The translations under genes and the position numbers were made by a program. DNA of 64,000 nt from Bacteroidales bacterium (lineage in GTDB: Bacteria; Bacteroidota; Bacteroidia; Bacteroidales; F082), in assembly GCA_030683155.1 (NCBI GenBank), contig JAUXMV010000001.1, positions 62,001 to 126,000 of the forward strand, written 5' to 3'. Positions 19,020 to 30,377 of the stretch are shown here, in pieces (position 1 is the stretch's first letter; each line of letters begins with the position of its first letter). Under the pieces are notes generated by a model that was not told the origin of the DNA, did not search any database, and saw only the letters and a program-made list of their open reading frames with translations.

Positions 19020-22000
19020 ATGAAATCAAAAATTCACTCAAATGCGCTGCTGGTCATGCTTGTTTTTACGGCATTCTTTCTAAAAATACCAGCAAAAGCA
19101 CAAACCGGCTCCATCACTGTGACCTCGGTTGCTCAGCGCACCAACGGCAGCGGATTGGTGGATATTTATTTCAACCTCAGTGGTCCGGGCAGCAGCTACA
19201 ACATTGCGGTTGAAGCCAGCTTTAATGCCGGCAGCACTTACACAGCTGTACCTGCCAATTACCTGAGCGGAAATGTAAACAACATCAGCCCGGGCAGTAA
19301 TAAGCATATTGTGTGGGATGGGTTAGGGAGTTTTCCGAATACCTATAGTACACAGTCAAAACTAAAAGTGATAGCCAACCCAAGCGGCAGCGGCATGGGC
19401 CAACCCTGCCCGGATACACCCTCTGTAACCGACATTGACGGCAACACCTACAACACCGTGCTTATTGGCAACCAATGCTGGATGAAAGAAAACCTGAAAA
19501 CAACCAAATACCGAAATGGAACAAATATCGCTTATCCCGGCAGCAATAACACTGCTTGGGGTTCAAACAACTTTGGAGCCTATGCCTGGAACGACAATGA
19601 TATTTCATGGAAAAACCTTTATGGCGCACTATACAACTGGCATGCCGTAAACAACAGCAATAGTCTTTGCCCAACCGGCTGGCATGTGCCGAGCGATACA
19701 GAATGGACTCAATTAACAAATTATGCTTTTAGTCAGGGCTACCCCAATTCGAATGACCCAAACGGTGCCGGCAATGCACTGAAATCCTGTAGACAGGTAA
19801 ATTCGCCGCTTGGGGATGCCTGCAACACCACATTGCATCCCCGCTGGGAAGAAGGTTGGTATTCTCATTATGGTTTTGATGCATTTGGCTTTTCAGCGCT
19901 TCCAGGCGGTATCCGCTTTTCCGTTTTCCACTACTTTGGCTACTATGGCTACTGGTGGAGTTCTACCAACGAATGGGACCGGAAGATAGACTTCAACTAC
20001 GGCGATGTGAACCGTCGCAATAACGATGATTTAGGAAACGGATTAAGTGTGCGCTGCATCAAGGATACATCACCCTCCCAAGAGCCAATAAACACTTTAG
20101 ATTGCAACTCTGCAACCAACAGCGGCATATTAACGCAAGGCACTCCGGCAAGCGAAATTAGCATTACCATACCTTACACTGGTGGCAATGGCAGCTCCCA
20201 CAACGGACAAACTATAACTTCAACAGGAGTAACTGGCTTAATGGCCACTTTAGCAGCAGGCTCTTTTGCCATTGGTAATGGAACACTAACTTATACTATT
20301 ACTGGTACTCCTGTATCAAGCGGCGCAGCCAGCTTTGCTCTTAACATCGGCGGGAAAAGTTGTCTTCTTGGCCTCACTGTTAATACTACCGGCGGCGGCA
20401 CCGGCCAGCCCTGCCCAGGTACACCTACTGTTACCGACATTGATGGAAACACCTATAACACCGTACTTGTTGGCAACCAATGCTGGATGAAGGAAAACCT
20501 GAAAACTACTAAATACCGCAATGGAACAAATATTATTTATCCCGGCAACAACGACATTGCATGGCAAAACAACACTACCGGAGCCTACACCTGGTACGAA
20601 AATGATATTTCATGGAAAAACCTTTATGGTGCACTCTACAACTGGCATGCCGTAAACAACAGCAATAGTCTTTGCCCACCCGGATGGCATGTGCCCAGTA
20701 ATGATGAATGGACTCAACTAACAAATTATGTAGTTAGCCTGGGCTATCCCAATAATGAATTTATGGCTCCAAACGGCGCCGGCAATGCGCTGAAATCTTG
20801 TAGACAGTTAAATTCGCCGCTTGGTGGTGACTGCAACACCACGTTGCATCCCCGCTGGGATGAAGACGGCTGGAATTATCATTATGGTTTTGATGCATTT
20901 GGCTTTTCAGCGCTTCCAGGCGGTCTCCGTGAAACCAGTAATTTCGAAGGTCTTGGCCACTATAGTCATTGGTGGTCTTCTACGGAACAGTCATTAGAAA
21001 CAGCGAGAATGTTTTACATAGCCATTGGTAACGGTTCATTGTATAACAATCACCTCACTAAAAGTCTCGGGTTTAATGTCCGCTGCCTCAAGGATGAAAC
21101 TGTTGGTGTGGTGGTGCCTACGGTTTCAACAACGCAAATAACTATTATAACACAAAATGGGGCAACATCTGGCGGAAATGTGACGAATGATGGTGGTGCA
21201 TCGGTCACCGCCAGAGGGGTTTGTTGGAATACTTCTCAGAACCCTACAATAACCAACAGTCATACAAGCGATGGAAGCGGCATAGGTGTTTTTACAAGTA
21301 ATTTGACTGGTTTGGCTGCAAATACTACCTATTTTGTGAGGGCTTATGCTACGAATAGTGCAGGCACTGCTTATGGCAATCAATTGCAATTTAGAAATTC
21401 ACAAATAACTTATCCCAAAATTACCCTAAACTCCTCAAGTATAAATATCGGGCAAAACATTACTATTATAGGCTCAGATTTTAAACCAAATGGAACAGCA
21501 ACAATAACCTTGCAAGGCCCTGCCGGATTTTCGGATGTAGTAAATACGACTACAAGCAGCGTAGGGGCATTTACAAAAATTTACACAACAACTACAGTAA
21601 TGCCTGTAGGGAATTATACCGTTTCAGCAAAGGATAATATTTCAGCATTAACCACTACAATGAAATCATTTACACTTAATGCAGCTGCTGCAAATAGTTT
21701 TCTTGTATTAGTTTACCCCTCATCCTCTTTTGCTATTGATGCCAATGTTAATACCATGCTTGAATTTAAGGATAAAATGGTGCTTGGGACAGGGTACCCT
21801 ATTTCTGGTTCTGAACGATTGTATAGCTACAATATTCAACTATCAGCAAATGGTGGTGTTACATGGGGAACTCCAACTACCCTTACAGGACAAGAGCTAA
21901 TTAATCAATTTATTTTTAAACATTATTACTATTCAATACCCACACCAGGAACAAATTATCAATTTAAAATTACTGATAATTACCGGCCTTCCAATTCCAT

Positions 22001-25000
22001 TACTTCACCAATTTTTACGGTGAATTCTGCTACTTCAACTGGAAACTTGAAAGTTCAATTAAAGTGGGATTATAGTTATCCAACAACAGGCGGTCCTGTA
22101 AATGGAATTTGTGCTGACGGTACAGCGCGTATTTATTTGGATTTAGCGAAAATCAATCCAGGTGTTGGAAGCCCTATCAGCAGTGTTATGGTATCGTTGA
22201 ATGATGGTGGAGTAAATAACGGAATTGATAAACTAGGCAAGGTAAAGGTCGCTATCAATACAACCTCATACAGCATTGAAGCAAATGGAGCAAACACTTT
22301 AACTGCCACAAATAATACACCCAATCTTGCGGATTATTATTTTTGGTATGTTGCTCCTAATGATTTTGTTGGGAATGACCCTAATGATGCAAGTAGTAGT
22401 AGCAGAAAAGTAAACGCAAAGTTCACTGTTACTTATGCCAATGCCACAGTAGAAATAATTGAGATACCAATTATAATTGTGCGACCACCACTTATGCTTG
22501 TTCATGGCTTAGGAGGCGATCCTTCTACCTGGAGTGATTTCAGAGAAAATCTATTTGGAAATACCTGGAATTTTACAAATAACTTCAAGTTTAAAACTGC
22601 CATTCCAATAAGAATCGATCCAAGTGCAAATTTTGTAGTTAATGCGCTTACCATAGTAAGAGGAAATATTGATGATTTAGAAAACTCTATGCCCGGAGTG
22701 ATAAGGCAAATGAGGCTAAAAGGATATGCTTCAGTAAAAGTGGATTACATTGGACATAGTATGGGAGGCTCGGTGCTGCGTAATGTGCTTGACCGTTTTC
22801 CCAATATTTACACGCGTACTGGAAATTACTCGTCATTACCCTATAAAAATTACGAATCAGGTTATGTAAATAAAGTAATTACACTAGGCACACCGCATAA
22901 AGGTTCACCACTTGCTAATATTATTGATAGATATGTGGGAGGAATCCCAAAATGGGCTTCGCTTACATTGCAAAGCTGGTATGGGTTTGCTGACAAACCT
23001 TTTCCATTCTATTTTATAAAACCTGTTAATCCAAATGCTTGGATTTGGGATTATGAACCTACGAATGCTGTTATGGATTTAAGAGTAAATAATGGGGTAT
23101 CATTTAATGCTTCAAATGTAAAAGCGCATTTGATTGCAGGTGATATTTTACCCGGAGAACAATTAAATCTAACGGGAGGACTTATTCCACAAAATATCAT
23201 TGATGCAGTGCATAATTCGCCCGGTAACTATATTGAGCAGTTTGTGAATTATCTTTTTCAAGTTGCTAAAAGTCGTGAAACTGACCCAATACTTCTACAA
23301 GCTGTTCAGAATGCAATTACAAATGCAGGCCCTGTAGCTGACGCATTAAGTTTTATAGAAAACTTGACTATAGTATTTGACGCTTTCAATTATGGAACAT
23401 TTGTACCGGAAAGCGATCTTGTAGTAAATGTAGGAAGTCAACTTGCTGGTTTTTCGCGCAACACTGCCCCAAACGTAACGGTAATAGATAATTTTGTGGC
23501 TCATAGTTCGCCAATACCCAACAGAGAAACAAATAATTTGCAAATTGGAAATGCAGTAATGCAGCTCTTGAATGATCCCATAAGTAGTAATAAATTTTCC
23601 GGATTTCCAGATAACAGTAATAAACGAGATGGATATCAGTTTCAACCTTTATCAAAGGCAAATACATTTTTCTCTATCAGAGATACCACAATGCTTAAAT
23701 TAGTGCAACCCATAGACAGCAGCAGCTTTATGTTAGATGCCAGTTTGAATGTAGGCGTAATGCTTTTCGATACTTTAGGGCTCAAAACTCTAAATGTTTA
23801 TTTTCAAGGAAAAACCTATCCGATAAATAATTTTGATTTAAGTGAAATTATTATAAGTATTCAGGTTAATTCAAATCAATTAAATTGGTGTAAATTAGTA
23901 TTGGAGGGATATTATAATTATTCAGATTCAGCAAAATTGGTTTATGATGAACGAACAGTAGATATATTTACTAATGAGACAGTGATAGGATTCACTGCAG
24001 AACCTGAATTAATTCAATTGGCAATAAACCAAATTTCATTTTCAAATTATACAGCATATTTTGCGAATTTTAATACGCCGATAGCTGCTAATGACCCATA
24101 TATCTCATTAATTGTAAATGATACCAACGTAGTTGCTATCGACAACGCTTCAAAGGGTTTTTTAGGCAAGCAACTGGGACAAACTTTTGCTGTGGCAACA
24201 TACTTAGGAATAAGTGATACTATATATTTTAATGTGAGCGGATGTATTGGTGGAACAGTTGATATTTTATCAGCTGCCACATACATCTGTACAGGAGATA
24301 CGCTAACATTAACAGCCGATAATGGAATTCATTTTGAATGGTCGACAGGAGATACCACGCAATCTATAAATGTTACCAAAGGGGAGAATTATTCTGTTTT
24401 CGCTATTGATAGTAACGGTTGTTTGGCAACTGAATCAGTTAATATTATTGAAAATCCATTGCCTGAAACACCTACAATAACATTGACCGGAAATATACTT
24501 ACATCTGATGCCACAAATGGCAATCAATGGTATAATCAGAATGGTTTGATAAATGGTGCAACAAATCAGGATTATACGGTAACAACAGATGGTAATTATT
24601 TTGTAAAAGTAACGCTATTAGGTTGCAGTTCAGAACCATCCAATGTAATAATAATGACTGGTTTGCCTACAGTTATCCTATTCCCAAATATACTAAACTT
24701 CAATGATGTAATCGTTGGTCAGTTCTCAGTTAAAAGCTACCATCTAATTGCCAGTAATCTTACATCAGATGTAGTAGTTACTGCACCTTATGGTTATTTA
24801 GTCTCATTAACACCACCTACTGATTTTTATTCGTCATTAAATTTACCCCCTACTGGAGGAAGTATAAGCCTTACTATTTATGTTAAGTTTTACCCAGAAT
24901 TGCAACAATCCTATCCTGGTATTATTTCAAATACATCAGGTTCTGTTGTTCAAAACGTTACGGTTTCTGGTACAGGCATAAGTCAAGACTGCCAGCCTCC

Positions 25001-26546
25001 TTTAACCTGGACAATTAACCCCGCAGATTTTCAATACAGTTGCCAAATTACAGCAAGAGTAAAAGATCAAGATGGCAACTTTGTTACCTCCGGCACACTC
25101 GCTGTTTTTGTGAATGACGTTTGCAGGGGTCTGATAACCGCAACCACCTTCCCTGAAATTGGTTATATTTTCCCATTAATGTGCCATAGTAATGTAGTAT
25201 CGGGTGAAATACTAAGCTTCAAATATTTCAATCCGTCAACTTGCAATGTATGTAACTTATTCAACTTAGGGGATCCCATCACTTTTGTTTCCGATTTATC
25301 CATTGGAAATGCATTTGACCCCAAAATATTGTCGTGCAGTCCGCCAGAAGTCACAGTAACAAAACCGCTATTTCAGGGAAACACCTATTTTTCTTTAAAT
25401 GTTACCACAACAGATATGAGTATTAATAATGTGTTAAGCTCATTAGCCCCCATAGATCTTGATAATATTAAAAATCAATTCGCCGCCGCTACTTACTACA
25501 CAGGTATTGGCTGGTGGGGACCAAATTTGGCATCTTTTAACCCTGCTTCGATGTACCATATCAAGCTTGCAAGTGCTGATCAGCTTACATTCACTGGTAC
25601 GCCTGTTAATGTTAGCACTACACCCCTTCAGCTTAATTCAGGTTGGAACTGGATTGCATATTACCCTCAGGCTGCAATGTCAATATATCAGGCACTTAAT
25701 GGTTTAAATTGGGTTCAGGGTGATAACATAAAAAACAACACCAGTTTTTCAACTTACTATTCTGGTGGAACGGGTTGGTGGGGCAATCTAACAGTATTGG
25801 AACCTTTAGACGGTTACAAATTGAAAATTACCAATGCCCAATCCTTTACTTACCCTACCGGAAAACAAAATTACCCAACAAATGAGCCTCAAAAAATTGC
25901 TGCTTTTGAAAACAAATCAGGATTCACTACAAATCCATATTTATATTCACATAGCGGTGCATTAAATGCCACAGTATATGATGGTGAGACATTGATTAAT
26001 ACTCAAGACGGGGTTCTGTTGGCATTTGTTGGTGACGAATGCAGAGGAGCTGCTTTTCCTCTAATGTTTAATCCCACAGGTACATACACCTATCAGTTAA
26101 TGGTGTATAGCAATGTGTTTGAAGGGGAAATGCTTGAATTCAAATTCTATGACGAACAAAGTGGTGTTCTTTCTGAATGTATCGAAACGATTGAGTTTTC
26201 AGCTGATATGCTGCTTGCTGATGCATTCAATCCAATAAATCTACATCTAAAACTGCTGACAGATAATCAAGAATTGCAAAAACCGAAGAGTAGTCTTCAG
26301 CTTCGTCCGAACCCTTTTGATGATATGACAACAGTTTCATTTTTTGTTGCCGGTCAGATTGGTGTTCGCATCGAAGTTACAGATGTGTTTGGAAGACTTA
26401 TAAAAGTTTTGACTGATCAATTGTATAGTCCGGGTCAATATGCTATTGAATGGCACAGAGACAGTGTTGCAGCCGGATCTTATTATGTGAAAATGATAAC
26501 CGGCAAAAATGAAATCCTGATAAAAAAGGCCTTTATTTTTAAATAA
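19020..26546 (+). CDS. Giant T9SS protein with FISUMP and lipase-like domains
   Basis: This is a 2508-residue exported protein. In order it has a signal peptide (1-28), two FISUMP domains (about 141-347 and 475-693; GNTYNTVLIGNQCWMKENL and GWHVPSDTEWTQL), and a fibronectin-like unit (GVCWNTSQNPT ... FVRAYATNSAGTAYG). An alpha/beta-hydrolase domain follows at about 1155-1500: oxyanion-type HGLGG at 1162, nucleophile elbow GHSMGG with Ser1247, then LGTPHKGSP. After several Ig-like units, two copies of a domain shared with the next gene lie near 1995 and 2310. The T9SS sorting domain is at about 2425-2508. Surface lipase or esterase activity is likely; the substrate is unknown. Confidence 0.85.
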   Translation: MKSKIHSNALLVMLVFTAFFLKIPAKAQTGSITVTSVAQRTNGSGLVDIYFNLSGPGSSYNIAVEASFNAGSTYTAVPANYLSGNVNNISPGSNKHIVWDGLGSFPNTYSTQSKLKVIANPSGSGMGQPCPDTPSVTDIDGNTYNTVLIGNQCWMKENLKTTKYRNGTNIAYPGSNNTAWGSNNFGAYAWNDNDISWKNLYGALYNWHAVNNSNSLCPTGWHVPSDTEWTQLTNYAFSQGYPNSNDPNGAGNALKSCRQVNSPLGDACNTTLHPRWEEGWYSHYGFDAFGFSALPGGIRFSVFHYFGYYGYWWSSTNEWDRKIDFNYGDVNRRNNDDLGNGLSVRCIKDTSPSQEPINTLDCNSATNSGILTQGTPASEISITIPYTGGNGSSHNGQTITSTGVTGLMATLAAGSFAIGNGTLTYTITGTPVSSGAASFALNIGGKSCLLGLTVNTTGGGTGQPCPGTPTVTDIDGNTYNTVLVGNQCWMKENLKTTKYRNGTNIIYPGNNDIAWQNNTTGAYTWYENDISWKNLYGALYNWHAVNNSNSLCPPGWHVPSNDEWTQLTNYVVSLGYPNNEFMAPNGAGNALKSCRQLNSPLGGDCNTTLHPRWDEDGWNYHYGFDAFGFSALPGGLRETSNFEGLGHYSHWWSSTEQSLETARMFYIAIGNGSLYNNHLTKSLGFNVRCLKDETVGVVVPTVSTTQITIITQNGATSGGNVTNDGGASVTARGVCWNTSQNPTITNSHTSDGSGIGVFTSNLTGLAANTTYFVRAYATNSAGTAYGNQLQFRNSQITYPKITLNSSSINIGQNITIIGSDFKPNGTATITLQGPAGFSDVVNTTTSSVGAFTKIYTTTTVMPVGNYTVSAKDNISALTTTMKSFTLNAAAANSFLVLVYPSSSFAIDANVNTMLEFKDKMVLGTGYPISGSERLYSYNIQLSANGGVTWGTPTTLTGQELINQFIFKHYYYSIPTPGTNYQFKITDNYRPSNSITSPIFTVNSATSTGNLKVQLKWDYSYPTTGGPVNGICADGTARIYLDLAKINPGVGSPISSVMVSLNDGGVNNGIDKLGKVKVAINTTSYSIEANGANTLTATNNTPNLADYYFWYVAPNDFVGNDPNDASSSSRKVNAKFTVTYANATVEIIEIPIIIVRPPLMLVHGLGGDPSTWSDFRENLFGNTWNFTNNFKFKTAIPIRIDPSANFVVNALTIVRGNIDDLENSMPGVIRQMRLKGYASVKVDYIGHSMGGSVLRNVLDRFPNIYTRTGNYSSLPYKNYESGYVNKVITLGTPHKGSPLANIIDRYVGGIPKWASLTLQSWYGFADKPFPFYFIKPVNPNAWIWDYEPTNAVMDLRVNNGVSFNASNVKAHLIAGDILPGEQLNLTGGLIPQNIIDAVHNSPGNYIEQFVNYLFQVAKSRETDPILLQAVQNAITNAGPVADALSFIENLTIVFDAFNYGTFVPESDLVVNVGSQLAGFSRNTAPNVTVIDNFVAHSSPIPNRETNNLQIGNAVMQLLNDPISSNKFSGFPDNSNKRDGYQFQPLSKANTFFSIRDTTMLKLVQPIDSSSFMLDASLNVGVMLFDTLGLKTLNVYFQGKTYPINNFDLSEIIISIQVNSNQLNWCKLVLEGYYNYSDSAKLVYDERTVDIFTNETVIGFTAEPELIQLAINQISFSNYTAYFANFNTPIAANDPYISLIVNDTNVVAIDNASKGFLGKQLGQTFAVATYLGISDTIYFNVSGCIGGTVDILSAATYICTGDTLTLTADNGIHFEWSTGDTTQSINVTKGENYSVFAIDSNGCLATESVNIIENPLPETPTITLTGNILTSDATNGNQWYNQNGLINGATNQDYTVTTDGNYFVKVTLLGCSSEPSNVIIMTGLPTVILFPNILNFNDVIVGQFSVKSYHLIASNLTSDVVVTAPYGYLVSLTPPTDFYSSLNLPPTGGSISLTIYVKFYPELQQSYPGIISNTSGSVVQNVTVSGTGISQDCQPPLTWTINPADFQYSCQITARVKDQDGNFVTSGTLAVFVNDVCRGLITATTFPEIGYIFPLMCHSNVVSGEILSFKYFNPSTCNVCNLFNLGDPITFVSDLSIGNAFDPKILSCSPPEVTVTKPLFQGNTYFSLNVTTTDMSINNVLSSLAPIDLDNIKNQFAAATYYTGIGWWGPNLASFNPASMYHIKLASADQLTFTGTPVNVSTTPLQLNSGWNWIAYYPQAAMSIYQALNGLNWVQGDNIKNNTSFSTYYSGGTGWWGNLTVLEPLDGYKLKITNAQSFTYPTGKQNYPTNEPQKIAAFENKSGFTTNPYLYSHSGALNATVYDGETLINTQDGVLLAFVGDECRGAAFPLMFNPTGTYTYQLMVYSNVFEGEMLEFKFYDEQSGVLSECIETIEFSADMLLADAFNPINLHLKLLTDNQELQKPKSSLQLRPNPFDDMTTVSFFVAGQIGVRIEVTDVFGRLIKVLTDQLYSPGQYAIEWHRDSVAAGSYYVKMITGKNEILIKKAFIFK

Positions 26547-26600
26547 AAAATCTTTCGATAATACTATTTTTAGTTTAAAAACACACTAGCAGGAAAAAAA

Positions 26601-29600
26601 ATGAAAAATAAGATTTTATTGTTTTTGATAATAATATCTACACAGGTTTTTGGCCAAAGTCCTAATTGGGTTGTCAACCCAGCAAATTATGACTATAACG
26701 GACAACTCGTTGGAAAAGTGATAAAAGACGGAACTGCTGCTACACAAGGGATGCTTGCTGTATTTGTAGGAAATGAATGTCGTGGAGTTGCTTCTGCGTC
26801 TTACTTTCCGCCTTCAAATCATTATGTTTTTCCGGTAATGTGTTACAGTAATCTCAACTCTGAGTTGATGACTTTAAAGTATTATGATCCAATAAGCAAT
26901 CAAGTATTCGAAAACATTGGTCAGATTACATTTACACCTGATATGGATCAAGGCAATGCCCTTGCTCCGATTGTTTTTAATTTTACTACCCAGTCATGTC
27001 AAATAACTACGAACACCAGTAATTTGGTATTTCAGGCGATAGCATCTAGTCAAGTAGTTTCAATAACTTCAAATGCTACCTGGACTGTTTCAGAATCGAT
27101 ACCCTGGCTCACTGTTACACCCACAACCGGATCAAATAATGGTAGTATATCCGTTTCTGTCACAGCCAATACCGGTAGTGCTCAGAGCGGAATAATAACA
27201 CTCACTGCTGCATGCGGCACAGTCATTACAATCAATGTAAACCAGGCTGCCCCATGCACACTTTCAGCCTCAGCAAGCAGCTTGAATTTTTTATCCTCGG
27301 CCGATAATCAAACAGTGAATATTACTTCAAATTCTAACTGGACTGTTTCAGAATCGATACCCTGGCTCACTGTTACACCCACAACCGGATCAAACAACGG
27401 CAGTATATCCGTTTCTGTCATTGCCAACAATGGTATTGTCCGCAATGGTGTAATAACACTCACAGCAGCTTGCGGCACAGTCATTACAATCACTGTAAAC
27501 CAGGCCGCACCCTGTAACCTTTCAGCCTCCGCAGGCATCTTAAACTTTTCAGCTCTGACTGAAAATCAAACAGTAAACATTACTTCAAATACTACCTGGA
27601 CTGTTTCAGAATCGATACCCTGGCTCACTGTTACACCAACAACCGGATCAAACAACGGAAGTATATCCGTTTCTGTCATTGCCAATACCAGTAGTAGTGT
27701 CCGCAGTGGAGCAATAACAGTCACGGCAGCATGCGGCACAGAGATTACGATCACTGTAAACCAGGCTGCCCCGTGTAACCTTTCAGCCTCAGCAAGTAGC
27801 TTGGATTTTCTGGCCTCGGCCGATAATCAAACGGTGAATATATCCTCAAATTCTACCTGGACTGTTTCAGAATCCTTAATATGGATCGCAGTTACACCGC
27901 TATCCGGATTAAACAACGGTAGTATAACCGTTTCTGTCACTGCGAACCCTGGTGCTTTCCGTACAGGAACAATAACAGTCACAGCAGCATGCGGAACAAC
28001 GGTTTTTATAACTGTAAACCAAGGTGCCAGTGTTTGTTTACTTACTGTTTCAACAAGCACATTAAGCTTTCCTGCAACAGCCGGAAATCAGCCGGTTAAT
28101 GTTACTTCAAATTCAAGCTGGACTGTTTCGGAATCCTTGTCATGGGTTTCCATTTTACCTACAACCGGATCAAACAATGGCAGTTTTAAGGTATATGTCA
28201 TGACGAATCCTGGAGCTTTCCGTACGGGAACAATAACACTCACAGCAGCATGCGGTACTGCGGTTACCATTACTGTAAACCAAGGTGCAAGTGATTGTTT
28301 ACTTTCCGTTTCAACAGGCACATTAGATTTTTCTGCCTCGGCCGGAAATCAGACAGTGAATATTTCCTCAAATTCAAACTGGACAGTCTCGGAATCCTTA
28401 TCATGGGTTACTGTAACACCCACTACCGGGTCAAACAGTTCGAGTATAACCGTTTCTGTCATAGTCAACCCGGGTATTGCGCGTAGCGGAATAATAACAC
28501 TCACAGCAGCATGTGGTACAGCCATTACAATCACTGTAAACCAAGCAGCTCTATGTAACCTTTCATCCTCAGCAAGCACATTAGATTTTCCGGCCACAGA
28601 TGGAAATAAAATTGTGAATATTTCCTCAAATTCAAGCTGGACAGTTTCCGAATCCTTATCATGGGTAACTGTAACACCTATAACCGGGTCAAACAATTCG
28701 AGTATAACCGTAACTGTCATAGCCAATTCTGGAATCGCCCGCAGCGGAATAATAACACTCACAGCTGCATGTGGTTCAACAATTACAATAACAGTAAACC
28801 AAATTGCCCTTTGTTCTCTGGCAGTCTCAACAAGTCTATTAGAATTTTCTTCATCTTCCGGAAATCAAACTGTAAGTATTAATTCAAATTCAAACTGGAC
28901 TGTTTCGGAATCATTGTCATGGGTCGCAATTATACCTACAACCGGATCGAACAATGGCAGTTTTAAGGTTTATGTCATGGCGAATCCGGGAGCTTTCCGC
29001 ACGGGAACAATAAAAGTAACATTAGCCTGTGGCATGGCAGTTACCATCACTGTAAACCAAAGTGCTGTTAGTTGTTTACTTTCCGTTTCAACAAGCACAA
29101 TAAACTTTTCCGCTTCAGCCGAAAATCAAACCCTGAAAGTTACCTCAAATTCTGCCTGGACTGTTTCAGAATCCTTGTCATGGCTCATTGTCACACCCAC
29201 ATCAGGATCGAACAACTCTAATATAAATGTGTCTGTCATAGCGAATCCTGGTATTGCCCGCAGCGGAATAATAACACTAACGGCAGCATGCGGCACAGTG
29301 ATAACAATCACTGTAAACCAAGTTGCTCTTTGTTTTCTAACAGCCTCATCAAGCACATTGGACTTTTCTGCAGCAGCAGGAAATCAAACATTGAATATCA
29401 TTTCCTATTCAAGTTGGACAGTTTCAGAATCTATATCATGGCTCAGTGTCACACCCGGATCGGGATCAAACAACTCCGCTATAAACGTGTCTGTCATAGA
29501 GAACCCTGGTGCAGCCCGAACAGGTAATATAACACTTACAGCTATATGTGGCACAACAGTTATCGTAACTATAAACCAGAGTGCAAGTGGTTGTTTACTT

Positions 29601-30377
29601 ACTACCTCAACAAGCACATTGGGCTTTTCTGCAGCAGCCGGAAATCAAACGGTGAATATTACTTCTTATTCAAGTTGGACAGTTTCAGAATCCATATCAT
29701 GGCTCAGTGTCACACCCACCTCAGGATCCAATAACTCCAGCATAAACGTGTCTGTCCTTGCAAACCCAGGTGCAGCCCGGACGGGAATAATAACACTAAC
29801 AGCTGCATGTAGCACAACAGTTACCATAACTATAAACCAGAGTGCCAATAATTGTTTGCTTAATATCTCTTCAAGCACATTAGACTTTTCTCCAACAGCC
29901 GGAAGTCAAACAATAAGTATTACTTCAAATTCAACCTGGACTGTTTCAGAATCCTTATCATGGCTAAGTGTCACACCCACGTCGGGATCAAACAACTCCA
30001 ATATTAACGTGTCCGTCATTGCAAACCCAGGTGCAGCCCGCACGGGAATAATAACACTAACAGCAGCATGTGGCACAACAGTTACCATAACTATAAACCA
30101 GAGTGCCGGTGGCTGTTTACTTACCACCTCTTCAAGCACTTTAGACTTTTCTTCAGCAGCCGGAAATCAAACAATAAGCATTACTTCAAATTCAAACTGG
30201 ATTGTTTCGGAATCATTGTCATGGGCAGCTGTTACACCTGCAGTCGGATCGAACAACGGCAGTTTTAAGGTATATGTCATGACGAATCCGGGAGCTTTCC
30301 GTACTGGTACTATAAGAGTCGCAGCTGCATGTGGGGCAACGGTTTTGATAACGGTAAACCAGAACGCTTCTGATTAA
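26601..30377 (+). CDS. BACON-repeat exported protein, 3' end lost
   Basis: This 1258-residue protein has a signal peptide (to VFGQ, residue 19). A roughly 110-residue domain follows (residues 22-130; GMLAVFVGNECRGVA, FPVMCYSN) that also occurs twice in the preceding gene. Then come 13 BACON repeats of 86-88 residues from Cys133 to the end, each with NxTWTVSES, TPTTGSNNGSI and ITLTAACGT. BACON domains bind carbohydrates or mucin in Bacteroidetes surface proteins. No T9SS sorting domain is present: the frame ends at TAA 30375-30377 inside what would be a 14th repeat. Anchoring is therefore probably lost and the product may be non-functional or shed. Confidence 0.8.
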   Translation: MKNKILLFLIIISTQVFGQSPNWVVNPANYDYNGQLVGKVIKDGTAATQGMLAVFVGNECRGVASASYFPPSNHYVFPVMCYSNLNSELMTLKYYDPISNQVFENIGQITFTPDMDQGNALAPIVFNFTTQSCQITTNTSNLVFQAIASSQVVSITSNATWTVSESIPWLTVTPTTGSNNGSISVSVTANTGSAQSGIITLTAACGTVITINVNQAAPCTLSASASSLNFLSSADNQTVNITSNSNWTVSESIPWLTVTPTTGSNNGSISVSVIANNGIVRNGVITLTAACGTVITITVNQAAPCNLSASAGILNFSALTENQTVNITSNTTWTVSESIPWLTVTPTTGSNNGSISVSVIANTSSSVRSGAITVTAACGTEITITVNQAAPCNLSASASSLDFLASADNQTVNISSNSTWTVSESLIWIAVTPLSGLNNGSITVSVTANPGAFRTGTITVTAACGTTVFITVNQGASVCLLTVSTSTLSFPATAGNQPVNVTSNSSWTVSESLSWVSILPTTGSNNGSFKVYVMTNPGAFRTGTITLTAACGTAVTITVNQGASDCLLSVSTGTLDFSASAGNQTVNISSNSNWTVSESLSWVTVTPTTGSNSSSITVSVIVNPGIARSGIITLTAACGTAITITVNQAALCNLSSSASTLDFPATDGNKIVNISSNSSWTVSESLSWVTVTPITGSNNSSITVTVIANSGIARSGIITLTAACGSTITITVNQIALCSLAVSTSLLEFSSSSGNQTVSINSNSNWTVSESLSWVAIIPTTGSNNGSFKVYVMANPGAFRTGTIKVTLACGMAVTITVNQSAVSCLLSVSTSTINFSASAENQTLKVTSNSAWTVSESLSWLIVTPTSGSNNSNINVSVIANPGIARSGIITLTAACGTVITITVNQVALCFLTASSSTLDFSAAAGNQTLNIISYSSWTVSESISWLSVTPGSGSNNSAINVSVIENPGAARTGNITLTAICGTTVIVTINQSASGCLLTTSTSTLGFSAAAGNQTVNITSYSSWTVSESISWLSVTPTSGSNNSSINVSVLANPGAARTGIITLTAACSTTVTITINQSANNCLLNISSSTLDFSPTAGSQTISITSNSTWTVSESLSWLSVTPTSGSNNSNINVSVIANPGAARTGIITLTAACGTTVTITINQSAGGCLLTTSSSTLDFSSAAGNQTISITSNSNWIVSESLSWAAVTPAVGSNNGSFKVYVMTNPGAFRTGTIRVAAACGATVLITVNQNASD
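26997..30377 (+). repeat. 13-copy BACON-coding tandem repeat
   Basis: Each unit is about 258-264 bp and starts at a Cys codon; the first three units start at 26997, 27255 and 27513. Neighbouring units share long identical runs, so the array is recent or kept similar by recombination. Reverse-frame open stretches across it are repeat artefacts. Confidence 0.85.

Noticed and set aside
27308-30139. Several minus-strand frames of 60-140 codons across the BACON array
   Set aside because: They repeat with the same period as the BACON units and are reverse-frame images of that coding array.
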